Positions 1-7,181 of a stretch of 64,000 nt of DNA are shown piece after piece (within the stretch, counting starts at the first letter, position 1; each line of letters opens with the position of its first letter). The stretch is from Curtobacterium caseinilyticum (GTDB lineage Bacteria > Actinomycetota > Actinomycetes > Actinomycetales > Microbacteriaceae). Under the pieces are notes generated by a model. That model searched no databases. It had not been told where the DNA came from and saw nothing but the letters and a program-made list of their open reading frames with translations. The stretch spans positions 62,001-126,000 of the forward strand of contig NZ_JAUCMN010000002.1 of assembly GCF_030363035.1 (NCBI RefSeq), in the 5' to 3' direction. The translations under genes were made by a program, and so were the position numbers.

Positions 1-21
1 GTCCCGCACGGTCGCGCGCAC
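1..21 (-). CDS. Possible start of a gene running off the left edge
   Basis: Only the first seven codons of a candidate minus-strand gene are visible: GTG at 21-19, reading V-R-A-T-V-R-D to the edge. The reason for calling it is the hexamer TACGCT (minus strand, 33-28) exactly 6 nt before that GTG, the same arrangement seen before many clear genes in this window. No function can be assigned. It could be chance, because the visible coding part is far too short to test. Confidence 0.35.
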
Positions 22-27
22 CGGTCG

Positions 28-33
28 AGCGTA
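28..33 (-). promoter_or_regulatory. -10-like hexamer TACGCT at the left edge
   Basis: TACGCT on the minus strand ends 6 nt before a GTG at 21. It matches the window-wide leaderless arrangement and is the only support for a gene leaving the window on the left. Confidence 0.35.
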
Positions 34-96
34 GCGCGCCGCCCGTCGACGGGAGGATCCGTGCGGAGCCGCTGCCTGCCCGCTGGCCGGGTACTC

Positions 97-140
97 CGGA
101 CGGGAGGCACGGTGCGGTGCCGCCACGCGCCTCCCGTCCG
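97..140. repeat. Family-1 palindrome, copy A
   Basis: Inverted repeat whose arms begin CGGACGGGAGGC and end GCCTCCCGTCCG, with a GC-rich centre. It lies downstream of tctA (minus strand) and is followed 9 bp later by a second copy. Such a hairpin could end transcription, although no T-run follows it. Confidence 0.8.
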
Positions 141-149
141 GTGCGGTGC

Positions 150-193
150 CGGACGGGAGGCGCGGTGCGGTGCCGCCACGCGCCTCCCGTCCG
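150..193. repeat. Family-1 palindrome, copy B
   Basis: Second copy, almost identical to the one at 97-140, giving a 53-bp tandem period. Its right arm ends 58 bp beyond the tctA stop codon, so a tctCBA transcript would run through both hairpins. Confidence 0.8.
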
Positions 194-251
194 ACGCGGT
201 GCCGCTCGCGGCGGCACCGGACGTCCCGGAGTCGACGCCCGTCGGACGCGT

Positions 252-1772
252 CTACGCGTCGACCAGCTCGCGCCGCGCCGCACGGCGCGCCCGGACGCGC
301 CCGGTCACCGTGACCGCGACCACGACCGCCAGCACGGCGTAGAGCACGATCGGGATCGGTCCGGCCACCAGTACCGAGAAGTCACCGTCAGCGCTCAGCG
401 CCGCGTCACGCAGGCTCGTCTCGGCGAGCGGCCCGAGCACCATGCCGATGATGAGCGGCGCGAGCGGCACGTCGAGCGCCCGCATGAGGAAGCCGACCAG
501 GCCGATCCCGAGCAGCATGAGCAGGTCGAACACCGAGCCGCTCGTGGCGTAGATGCCGAGCCCGCAGAAGACCGCGATGCCCGCGTACAGGTACGCCCGC
601 GGGATGCGGAGCAGCTTCGCCCAGAGCATCGCGAACGGCAGGTTGATGACGAGCAGCACCACCATGGCGATGAAGAACGACGCGAGCAGTGCCCACACGA
701 GGTCGGGCGACCGGTCGAACAGCAGCGGGCCCGGCTGCAGGCCGTACTGGCGGAACGCGGCGAGCATGATCGCGGCGGTCGCCGACACGGGCAGGCCGAG
801 CGAGAGCAGCGCGCCCATCGCCATGCCGGTCGTCGAGTTGCCGGCCGCCTCGGGCGCCGCCAGGCCGCGGATCGCACCCTTGCCGAACTGCGGGTCCTTC
901 CGACGGGCGTCGAGTCGCTTCTCGAGCCCGAAGGCCAGGAAGGTCGGGATCTCGGACCCGCCGGCCGGCACGACGCCGAAGGGCAGGCCGATCGCGGTGC
1001 CGCGCAGCCAGGCGGGAGCGGCCTCGCGCAGCTCCTTCCGCGACAACCACGGGCGCCCGGTGGCCTGCACCATCCGTCCGTCCTTCAGGTGGCGGGCGAG
1101 GCAGGCGACGTAGATGACCTCGCCGAGCGCGAGGACCGCGACCGTCACGGTGACGAGCGAGATCCCGTCGAACAGCTCCGGCACGCCCATCGTGAAGCGC
1201 GGGGCGCCGGAGATGCCGTCGACGCCGATCACCGCGATGCCGAGGCCGAGGCACAGCGACCCGAGTCCCTTCAGCGCGTCGTCGGTCACGACCGACGAGG
1301 TCGTCACGAACGCGAAGAGTGCGAGGGCGAAGAACTCCGCCGGACCGAAGCTCGACGAGAACGTGGCGAGCGCGGGCGCGAGGAAGACGACGAGGGCCGA
1401 CGCGATCATTCCGCCGACGAACGCGCCGATCGCGGCGGTCGCGAGCGCCTGCGCTGCCCGCCCGTTCAGCGCCATCTTGTGGCCCTCGAACGTCGAAGCG
1501 ATGGCCGAGGCCTGCCCCGGCGTGTTCATCAGGATGCCCATCGTCGAGTCGCCGAAGAGCCCGCCGAAGTACACGCCGGCGAACATGATGAACGCCGCCG
1601 TGGGGTCGAGCGAGAACGTCACGGGCAGCAGCAGCGCCACCGCCATCGACGAGCCGAGGCCGGGGAGCACGCCGACGGCGGTGCCGAGGAGGCACCCGAC
1701 GACGACCCAGAGCAGGTTGGCGGGGGTCAGGGCGCCGGCGAACCCGTCGCCGAGGAGACCGAGCACGTCCAC
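252..1772 (-). CDS. tctA: Tripartite tricarboxylate transporter, large permease TctA
   Basis: TctA-family integral membrane protein, 506 aa, the usual family length. With TctB and the binding protein TctC it forms a secondary transporter for tricarboxylates or related carboxylic acids. The sequence shows about a dozen hydrophobic segments and the conserved early glycine-rich stretch (VLPGLGSSMAVALLLPVTF, about residues 36-54), followed by NTPGQASAIA near residue 83 and a second PAGGSEIPTF stretch in the middle. The GTG start at 1772 lies 1 nt after the tctB stop codon, so translation is coupled. It is last in the operon tctC-tctB-tctA and is followed by two palindromes. The substrate cannot be read from sequence. 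Confidence 0.95.
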   Translation of the reverse strand: MDVLGLLGDGFAGALTPANLLWVVVGCLLGTAVGVLPGLGSSMAVALLLPVTFSLDPTAAFIMFAGVYFGGLFGDSTMGILMNTPGQASAIASTFEGHKMALNGRAAQALATAAIGAFVGGMIASALVVFLAPALATFSSSFGPAEFFALALFAFVTTSSVVTDDALKGLGSLCLGLGIAVIGVDGISGAPRFTMGVPELFDGISLVTVTVAVLALGEVIYVACLARHLKDGRMVQATGRPWLSRKELREAAPAWLRGTAIGLPFGVVPAGGSEIPTFLAFGLEKRLDARRKDPQFGKGAIRGLAAPEAAGNSTTGMAMGALLSLGLPVSATAAIMLAAFRQYGLQPGPLLFDRSPDLVWALLASFFIAMVVLLVINLPFAMLWAKLLRIPRAYLYAGIAVFCGLGIYATSGSVFDLLMLLGIGLVGFLMRALDVPLAPLIIGMVLGPLAETSLRDAALSADGDFSVLVAGPIPIVLYAVLAVVVAVTVTGRVRARRAARRELVDA

Positions 1773-1773
1773 G

Positions 1774-2418
1774 TCAGAACTCCCATCCGACGATGCCCGA
1801 GGGCAGCGACAGGTCGAGCAGCATGTCGAAGGCGATGTAGCTGATCGCGCTCACCGTCAGCCCGACGACGAGCGGACGCAGCCAGCCGGGGGCGCCGAGC
1901 CCCTTCGCGACACCGAGGAACAGCAACCCGGCGCCGACGATCCAGCCGAGCACGCCGAGCAGCAGGGCGAAGGCGGCGAAGGACAGGACGACCCAGGCGA
2001 GGGAGCGCCAGTCGACGCGGACCGAGCGCTGTTCGACCGAGGTGCCGGTCGTGTCGGCGACGGTGCCGGGACCGGAGTCGGCGGCTGCGGCAGCCGCGTC
2101 GAGGGCCTCCGGCAGCGTCCCGACGGACCCGACCCGTCGCCCGCGCGCGGCCCGGACGGACCGCACGACCAGCAGCGCCGCGAGCAGCAGGAGTGCCGCG
2201 GCGACGAGCCCGGGGAAGACCGCTGGCCCGGGGAATGCGGTGCCGTCGGGGACCTCCATCGTCACGATGCCGACGACGAGGTAGACCGCGAAGGCGGTGA
2301 AGAGCGCGGGGGTGGTCAGCTCCTTCGCGACCGCGGCGATCCGGCCGGGATCCGCCCGCAGCGTGAGCCGCTGCCCGACGACCGCGGAGGACGACGTGGG
2401 GTTGCTCGGACGGGTCAC
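1774..2418 (-). CDS. tctB: Tripartite tricarboxylate transporter, small permease TctB
   Basis: Small membrane subunit, 214 aa, with four hydrophobic segments (about residues 35-55, 66-86, 131-150 and 155-210 containing the last two closely spaced) and a charged, alanine-rich loop around 90-125. The GTG start at 2418 overlaps the tctC stop (GTGA), and its own stop is 1 nt before tctA. TctB sequences are poorly conserved, so the assignment rests mainly on size, topology and position between tctC and tctA. A longer upstream reading exists in frame but overlaps tctC entirely and is not needed. Confidence 0.9.
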   Translation of the reverse strand: MTRPSNPTSSSAVVGQRLTLRADPGRIAAVAKELTTPALFTAFAVYLVVGIVTMEVPDGTAFPGPAVFPGLVAAALLLLAALLVVRSVRAARGRRVGSVGTLPEALDAAAAAADSGPGTVADTTGTSVEQRSVRVDWRSLAWVVLSFAAFALLLGVLGWIVGAGLLFLGVAKGLGAPGWLRPLVVGLTVSAISYIAFDMLLDLSLPSGIVGWEF

Positions 2419-3509
2419 CGGCCCAGCTCCTCGTACAGTGCGGTGATGCGCGCGCGCTCCTCGTCGATGAACGCGTCGAGGTCGTCGCCGGTGATGATCC
2501 GTTCGGTCCAGTGGTACCGCTCCATCGCGTCCGCCCACTCGGGGGTGTCGAGCGTGTCCAGCACGATGTCGGTGAGCTGCGCCCGTTGCTCGCGGTCGAG
2601 TCCGCCGGGGGCGGCGATCTCGCGCCAGTTCGTCAGCGTGACGTCGTGTCCCTGCTCGACGGCCGTGGGGATGTCGATGCCCTCGACCGGTTCCGCTGCG
2701 ACGAGCGCGAGCGCCCGCAGCCGACCGGACTCGATCTGGTCGATGTTGTCCGGGTAGCCGCCCGAGGCCGCGGCGGCCGTGCCGTTGAGCAACGCCTGGA
2801 TCGCTTCGCCGCCACCGTCCGAGGGGATGTAGTTCGTGTCCTTCGGGTCGATCCCGGCCGAGACGGCGAGGTCCGTCACGACGAGCTGGTCGAACGACCC
2901 GCCGCCCGTCCACGGCACCGACCCGGGACGCTCGCGCCAGGCGCTGACGAGGTCGTCGAGCGTCTCGTAGGGCGAGTCGGCGGGGACGACGATCACGTCG
3001 TACTCCTCGACGGTGACCGCGAGCGGCGTGATGTCGTCGTGGGTGACCGCGGAGCCGAACTGGATCTCGGCGGCGAGGAGCCCCGTGCCGCCGACGAGCA
3101 GGGTGTCGGTCTGCCCCGCGAGCCGCGCGACGTTGCCGAGCGCGATGGTGCCGCCGGCGCCGGGCATGTTCACGACCTGGACGGAGTTCACGATGCCGTT
3201 CGCGCGCTGCGCCTGCTGCATCGACCGTGCGACGCCGTCCCAACCACCGCCGGCCGCGGCGGGCGCGACGAGCGTCACGGAACGGGTGGGGTCGCCGCCG
3301 GCGGCGGCCGACGTCACCGAGCCGAACGCGGCGACGGCGATGGACACCGCGGCGACGGCCGCGCCGACTCCGCGGGCGACGGGGCGACGGGCTCGCGGCC
3401 GGGCCGACGTGGCCGTCGTCGACTGCCGTGGCACGGACTGCTGTGGCGCTGCCTGCTGTGGCGCTGCCTGCTCGTGCACGGACTGCTGTGGCACTGGCTG
3501 CTCTGGCAT
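2415..3509 (-). CDS. tctC: Tripartite tricarboxylate transporter, binding protein TctC
   Basis: Extracytoplasmic binding protein of the Bug/TctC family, 364 aa from the ATG at 3509, which has AGGAGGG 9 nt upstream. A hydrophobic segment at about residues 52-72 ending in SAAAGG is the likely signal peptide. It is preceded by an unusual 35-40 residue N-terminal extension rich in P, Q and A, built from repeats like PQQS and PQQA. The mature part contains the family stretch around NMPGAGG and the ligand loop near PADSPYETLDDL. First gene of tctCBA, divergent from the sensor kinase gene that probably controls it. An ATG 21 nt further upstream is possible but lacks a better ribosome site. Confidence 0.93.
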   Translation of the reverse strand: MPEQPVPQQSVHEQAAPQQAAPQQSVPRQSTTATSARPRARRPVARGVGAAVAAVSIAVAAFGSVTSAAAGGDPTRSVTLVAPAAAGGGWDGVARSMQQAQRANGIVNSVQVVNMPGAGGTIALGNVARLAGQTDTLLVGGTGLLAAEIQFGSAVTHDDITPLAVTVEEYDVIVVPADSPYETLDDLVSAWRERPGSVPWTGGGSFDQLVVTDLAVSAGIDPKDTNYIPSDGGGEAIQALLNGTAAAASGGYPDNIDQIESGRLRALALVAAEPVEGIDIPTAVEQGHDVTLTNWREIAAPGGLDREQRAQLTDIVLDTLDTPEWADAMERYHWTERIITGDDLDAFIDEERARITALYEELGR

Positions 3510-3554
3510 GGACGACTCCCTCCTGCGCACGTCGTCGTGGCGCAGGTCGAGAAG

Positions 3555-3560
3555 TACGAT
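3555..3560 (+). promoter_or_regulatory. Possible -10 element of the sensor kinase operon
   Basis: TACGAT lies in the 135-bp divergent region between tctC and the kinase. It would give a leader of about 75 nt, compatible with the ribosome site AGGAGGA at 3631-3637. No convincing -35 is seen, so this is tentative. Confidence 0.3.
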
Positions 3561-3644
3561 GGCAGCCGCCGACCGGACGAGCAGCCGGCGGCGGAGATGT
3601 GCTCATTGACGCTCACGGCGTCGCGGCCGGAGGAGGACGCCACG

Positions 3645-4922
3645 GTGACCAGGGCACGTGCCGGGCGGCTGCGGCGCACCGCGGTGCTCGCGTTGCCGAG
3701 CGTCATCGTGCTCGCGGCGACGGGCGTCACGACGGGGGTCGCCGCGGTGGTGCAGGAACGCAGCATCCGCTCCTCCGTGGTCGAGCAGGTGTCCGGCGTC
3801 GCATCGAGCCTGGCCGAGCTGCCCGAGGTGCGCGATGCGGTGGCGTCGGTGGTCGACCGGGGCGCTCCCGGCGCGCTCGCCGACGCCGACGACCTCGCCC
3901 CGGCCACCACGGCGCTGCAACCGATCGCGACGCTCGTCGAGGGTGCCTCCGGCGTCTCCTACGTCGTGGTCACCGACGACGACGGCGTGCGCATCACCCA
4001 CCCGGACCCGGCGGAACGCGGCGAGCCCGTGGCGACGACGATCGCACCCGTGCTCCGCGGCGAGCGGTTCGTCGGGACCGAGACGGGCCCGTCCGGGACG
4101 ACCCTCCGCGCGAAGGTGCCGGTCGTCGACACGGACGGCCGGGTCGTGGGGGTCGTGGCGGTCGGCGTGCTCGAGTCGACGATCGCCGCCGACCGCGAGC
4201 GTGCGCTCGGCACCCTGCTGCCGTGGAGCACCGGTGCCCTCGTCGCGGCGACGCTGGCGAGCGTGCTGCTCTCGCTCGTGATCGCCCGTCGGCTGCGCCG
4301 CGCCGACGTGGTCGACGCGGAGAGCCGGCAGGTGCGCAGGACGACGGATGCGCTGCGCGAGCAGGCGCACGAGTTCGGCACCCGTCTGCACGTCGTGCGC
4401 GGGCTCGTCGCACAGGGGGACGACGAGGACGCCGTGGCGTACATCGACGCGGTGGCGCCGGGCCTGACCAGCGGCGGAGGTGCCGGATCGCCACGGCGCG
4501 GTGCCGTGGCGACGGCGTCCGTCGCGGCGGTGCGCTCCGAGCTCGCCGCCGCCGGGACCACGCTCGACCTGCGGGTCGCCGACGACGTCGTGCTCGACGA
4601 CGCGGTGCTGCTCGTCATCGCCAACCTCTGCCGCAACGCCGCCGAGGCCGGAGCGACGACCGTGGCCTGCACCGTCGCGGTGCACGACGGCTCGGTGGCG
4701 ATCACGGTCGAGGACGACGGGCCCGGCATCGCCCCGGCGGACGCCCACCGTGTCCTGAACCGCGGATGGTCGTCGAAGACCGACGACACCGGCCTCGGGC
4801 GCGGCATCGGGCTGGCCGTCGTCCGACGCACGGCCACCGACCGCGGCGGCTCGGTCGTCGTCGGACGCTCGGCCGCGCTGGGCGGTGCCCGCCTGGACGT
4901 CGAGATGGCGGTGGAGCCGTGA
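3645..4922 (+). CDS. CitA/DcuS-type sensor histidine kinase
   Basis: Membrane sensor kinase, 425 aa, probably sensing a carboxylate and controlling tctCBA. Start GTG at 3645 follows AGGAGGA by 7 nt. Visible parts: membrane helix 12-36, an extracytoplasmic sensor of about 150 residues with a Cache/PDC-like stretch (SYVVVTDDDGVRITHPDP, about 105-122), second helix 195-215, then the phosphorylation region REQAHEFGTRLHVVRGL with His242, and an ATPase domain with N-box IANLCRNAAEAG, VEDDGPGIAP and GLGRGIGLAV. Unlike typical CitA/DcuS proteins it has no PAS domain between helix 2 and the His box. The stop overlaps the regulator start (GTGA). Confidence 0.92.
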   Translation: MTRARAGRLRRTAVLALPSVIVLAATGVTTGVAAVVQERSIRSSVVEQVSGVASSLAELPEVRDAVASVVDRGAPGALADADDLAPATTALQPIATLVEGASGVSYVVVTDDDGVRITHPDPAERGEPVATTIAPVLRGERFVGTETGPSGTTLRAKVPVVDTDGRVVGVVAVGVLESTIAADRERALGTLLPWSTGALVAATLASVLLSLVIARRLRRADVVDAESRQVRRTTDALREQAHEFGTRLHVVRGLVAQGDDEDAVAYIDAVAPGLTSGGGAGSPRRGAVATASVAAVRSELAAAGTTLDLRVADDVVLDDAVLLVIANLCRNAAEAGATTVACTVAVHDGSVAITVEDDGPGIAPADAHRVLNRGWSSKTDDTGLGRGIGLAVVRRTATDRGGSVVVGRSAALGGARLDVEMAVEP

Positions 4923-5644
4923 CCGCGGCGCTCCGCGTCCTCGTGGTCGACGACGACGCCGGCGCGCGGGCCCTGCACACCCGCTGGGTGGCCGCCACCG
5001 AGGGCTTCACGGTCGTCGGTGCGGTGGCGTCCGGCGGTGCCGCGCTCGCCTCCGTGGAGCGGGGCGTCGACCTCGTGCTGCTCGACATGCGGCTGCCCGA
5101 CATCAGCGGCGTCGAGGTGCTGCACCGCATGCACGTCGCCGGTGTCGACGACACCGACGTCCTCGTCGTCAGCTCGTCCCGCGACCAGGTCACCGTCCGG
5201 CAGGCGCTCGCGGCGCACCCGGTCGGCTACCTGCTGAAGCCGTTCGACCGTGACGTCCTGCAGGACCGGCTCCGTGCCTACGCTGCCGAGCGTCGGTCCG
5301 CGGACGGACCGCAGCACGACGTCCCGATGGGACAGGGCGACGTCGACCGGCTCGTCGCCACGGGGTCGGTGCGGGTCGTCGGGCCGGCACGAGGGACGTC
5401 GCGGGACCCGCAGCGGGACCTGCCGAAGGGGGTGAGCGCGACGACGCTCGGCCGGGTCGTGGCCGCGCTCGACCCCGTCGTCGCTCGCTCGGTGGACGAG
5501 GTCGCGGCGGCGACGGGCACGTCACGCGCCACTGCTCGGCGGTACCTCGACCACCTCGTCGCGACGGGCGCGATCGACCTGGCCCACCGGTACGGCCGCC
5601 GCGGGCGGCCGCAGGTGCTCTACCGACTGACGCCGGCTCCCTGA
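4919..5644 (+). CDS. CitB/DctR-type response regulator
   Basis: Response regulator, 241 aa, partner of the kinase whose stop codon it overlaps by 4 nt. Receiver domain at 1-120 with acidic pocket DDD (11-13), phosphorylation site Asp56 in LLDMRLP and Lys107 in LLKPF. The C-terminal part (about 180-235) has a helix-turn-helix of the CitB class (VDEVAAATGTSRATARRYLDHL followed by GRPQVLYRL). In this family phosphorylation by the carboxylate-sensing kinase activates the adjacent transporter genes; here that would be tctCBA across the divergent promoter region. The gene ends 30 nt before a perfect palindrome shared with the convergent gene. Confidence 0.92.
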   Translation: MTAALRVLVVDDDAGARALHTRWVAATEGFTVVGAVASGGAALASVERGVDLVLLDMRLPDISGVEVLHRMHVAGVDDTDVLVVSSSRDQVTVRQALAAHPVGYLLKPFDRDVLQDRLRAYAAERRSADGPQHDVPMGQGDVDRLVATGSVRVVGPARGTSRDPQRDLPKGVSATTLGRVVAALDPVVARSVDEVAAATGTSRATARRYLDHLVATGAIDLAHRYGRRGRPQVLYRLTPAP

Positions 5645-5675
5645 GACCGGGTCACCGCGGTGGTCGCGCCGTGTG

Positions 5676-5721
5676 CCGGACGGGAGGCCCGTGGCGGCGC
5701 CGCCACGGGCCTCCCGTCCGG
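5676..5721. terminator. Family-1 palindrome, copy C: perfect 46-bp inverted repeat
   Basis: CCGGACGGGAGGCCCGTGGC begins a 23-nt arm whose exact reverse complement follows with no spacer. It lies between the convergent response regulator and acetyltransferase-like genes and could serve both strands as a terminator. No T-run is present on either side. Confidence 0.75.
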
Positions 5722-5782
5722 TGGTGCTCGCCCTCCTGCTCGCGCGACGCGGCGACGAGGGGACGGTCGGGCACTGCGCGCG

Positions 5783-6433
5783 TCAGCCGAGCCAGGACGG
5801 GTCGGCGAACAGGTCCTCGACCTCGGTGACGAAGCGCGATGCGTGGAAGCCGTCGACCGCGGCGTGGTCGATCCGCAGCGCCAGGGGCATGCGCGTGCGG
5901 CCCTCGACCCGGCGGTACCGACCGAGGGTGACGATCGGCAGCAGGTGGTCCTCGGCACCCGTGAGGTGCAGCGCGAAGCCCGTGAACGAGGTGCGGGGGA
6001 TCGTCGACACGTCGAACGTGTCCGTGCGGCCGGTGCCCTGCGGGAACATCCGGTGGTCGTCGCGGTACCGCTCCGTCGTCGCGACCACGGCGTCGTGGAA
6101 CGTCCGGGGGTCGGGGTCGTGCTCGACGACGAGCACCGAGAACGTCTCGGTGTCCGCGTGGAAGACGGTGAACGTCGGGTGGACGGTGTCCCACACGGCG
6201 GGTCGGCCGTCGTCGGTGAGCTGCATCCGGAACTCGTCGTGCCGGTTGACCACGGTCGAGAGCACCCAGATCTGCGACGGGTAGGTCTTCACGCCCGCCG
6301 TCCGGGCGGCGTCGACGAAGGCGGTGACGTCGACGTCGACGGTCATCTCCCAGGCGCAGGGCTCTCGGCGGTAGTGCGCGAAGTGCTCGCGGCGGGGCCA
6401 TGAGTCGAGGTCGATCGGGCGGAGTTCGTTCAC
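5783..6433 (-). CDS. Chloramphenicol acetyltransferase-like protein (CatA family)
   Basis: 216 aa, close to the 215-220 aa of classical type-A chloramphenicol acetyltransferases, which acetylate the drug's 3-hydroxyl using acetyl-CoA and work as trimers. The hallmark HHxxxDG appears as DHAAVDGFH, with catalytic His190 and Asp194 kept but the first histidine replaced by Asp189. The N-terminal RREHFAHYRREPCAWEMT and TYPSQIWVLSTVVNRHDEFRM are also typical. A chromosomal copy without mobile-element context may act on another small molecule, so resistance should not be assumed. The start is the GTG at 6433; its ribosome site is weak, so the N-terminus is uncertain. Confidence 0.85.
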   Translation of the reverse strand: MNELRPIDLDSWPRREHFAHYRREPCAWEMTVDVDVTAFVDAARTAGVKTYPSQIWVLSTVVNRHDEFRMQLTDDGRPAVWDTVHPTFTVFHADTETFSVLVVEHDPDPRTFHDAVVATTERYRDDHRMFPQGTGRTDTFDVSTIPRTSFTGFALHLTGAEDHLLPIVTLGRYRRVEGRTRMPLALRIDHAAVDGFHASRFVTEVEDLFADPSWLG

Positions 6434-6460
6434 CCCGTCAGTCTCGTCCCCCGGGCGGCC

Positions 6461-6518
6461 GGTGGCGGACGGCGGGCGGCGGGCGGCGGGCGGCGGGTGG
6501 CGGACGGCGGACGGCGGA
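6461..6518. repeat. GGCGGGC/GGCGGAC simple repeat
   Basis: About eight imperfect 7-bp units (GGCGGAC or GGCGGGC) between the divergent acetyltransferase-like and YbaK genes. Low-complexity sequence; any role in either promoter is unknown. Confidence 0.7.
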
Positions 6519-6586
6519 GCGCGTGCTCGGGCGGATCCGAGGACCGCGGCGGCACGCTCCTGATCGCTCTCGCGAAGCGTCTTCCC

Positions 6587-6592
6587 TAGGCT
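6587..6592 (+). promoter_or_regulatory. -10-like TAGGCT, leaderless start of YbaK-family gene
   Basis: TAGGCT ends 6 nt before the ATG at 6599, so transcription would start at or beside the start codon. Confidence 0.55.
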
Positions 6593-6598
6593 CGGGGG

Positions 6599-7141
6599 AT
6601 GCCGACGCTCGACCGTTCCCCCGCCCTCGTCGCCACCGGGTTCCTCGCGATCCCCGTCGCCCAGGCCCTCGTCGCGTTGCCCAGCGATGTGCTCGCCGGC
6701 ATCCAGGCGGCACCCATCGACCCGGAGCTCGCGGACACCGCGGCCTTCTCCGAGGCGTACGGCTACCCGCTCGAGGGCGGCGCGAACTGCATCGTCGTCG
6801 CGGGGAAGCGTGGTGACGAGGTGCGGTACGCGGCGTGCGTGGTGCTCGCGTCGACGAAGCTCGACGTGAACCGTGTGGTGAAGCAGCTGCTCGACGTGCG
6901 GAAGGCGAGCTTCGCGCCGATGGACCAGGCCGTGGCGCTGACCGGCATGGAGTACGGCGGCATCACGCCGATCGGGTTGCCTGCCGACTGGCCGGTCTAC
7001 GTGGACGCCCGGGTGCTCGACGCCCCGGAGGTCGTGATCGGTGCCGGGCTGCGCGGCGCGAAGGTGTTCCTGCCCGGTGCGCTCCTGGCGTCGCTGCCCG
7101 ACGTCACCGTGGTCGAGGGACTCGCCGTCGCAGCAGCCTGA
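6599..7141 (+). CDS. YbaK/EbsC-family protein (possible aminoacyl-tRNA deacylase)
   Basis: 180 aa, YbaK/ProX-like fold. Family members hydrolyse wrongly charged tRNA such as Cys-tRNA(Pro) or Ala-tRNA(Pro) in trans. The conserved central part is visible: GGANCIVVAGKR (about 59-70), the lysine-containing KLDVNRVVKQLLDVRKASFAP (about 88-108), and the glycine-rich TGMEYGGITPIGLPADWPVYVD (about 115-137). It lacks the longer N-terminal domains of ProRS and so is a free-standing protein. Single gene, convergent with the acyltransferase gene 40 nt downstream. Substrate specificity is not readable. Confidence 0.85.
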   Translation: MPTLDRSPALVATGFLAIPVAQALVALPSDVLAGIQAAPIDPELADTAAFSEAYGYPLEGGANCIVVAGKRGDEVRYAACVVLASTKLDVNRVVKQLLDVRKASFAPMDQAVALTGMEYGGITPIGLPADWPVYVDARVLDAPEVVIGAGLRGAKVFLPGALLASLPDVTVVEGLAVAAA

Positions 7142-7181
7142 GGACCGCCGTCCCCGGTCAGGACGGCCCGCTGCGGTCGCC

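Noticed and set aside
117-1844. 575-codon plus-strand reading opposite tctA
   Set aside because: Composition is that of an antisense frame (R, H, E, G-rich, many QH/ER runs); tctA on the other strand is certain.
2511-3644. In-frame upstream extension of the sensor kinase and the plus-strand reading opposite tctC
   Set aside because: The extension is low-complexity and covers tctC, which has clear family motifs. A good ribosome site (AGGAGGA) fixes the kinase start at 3645.
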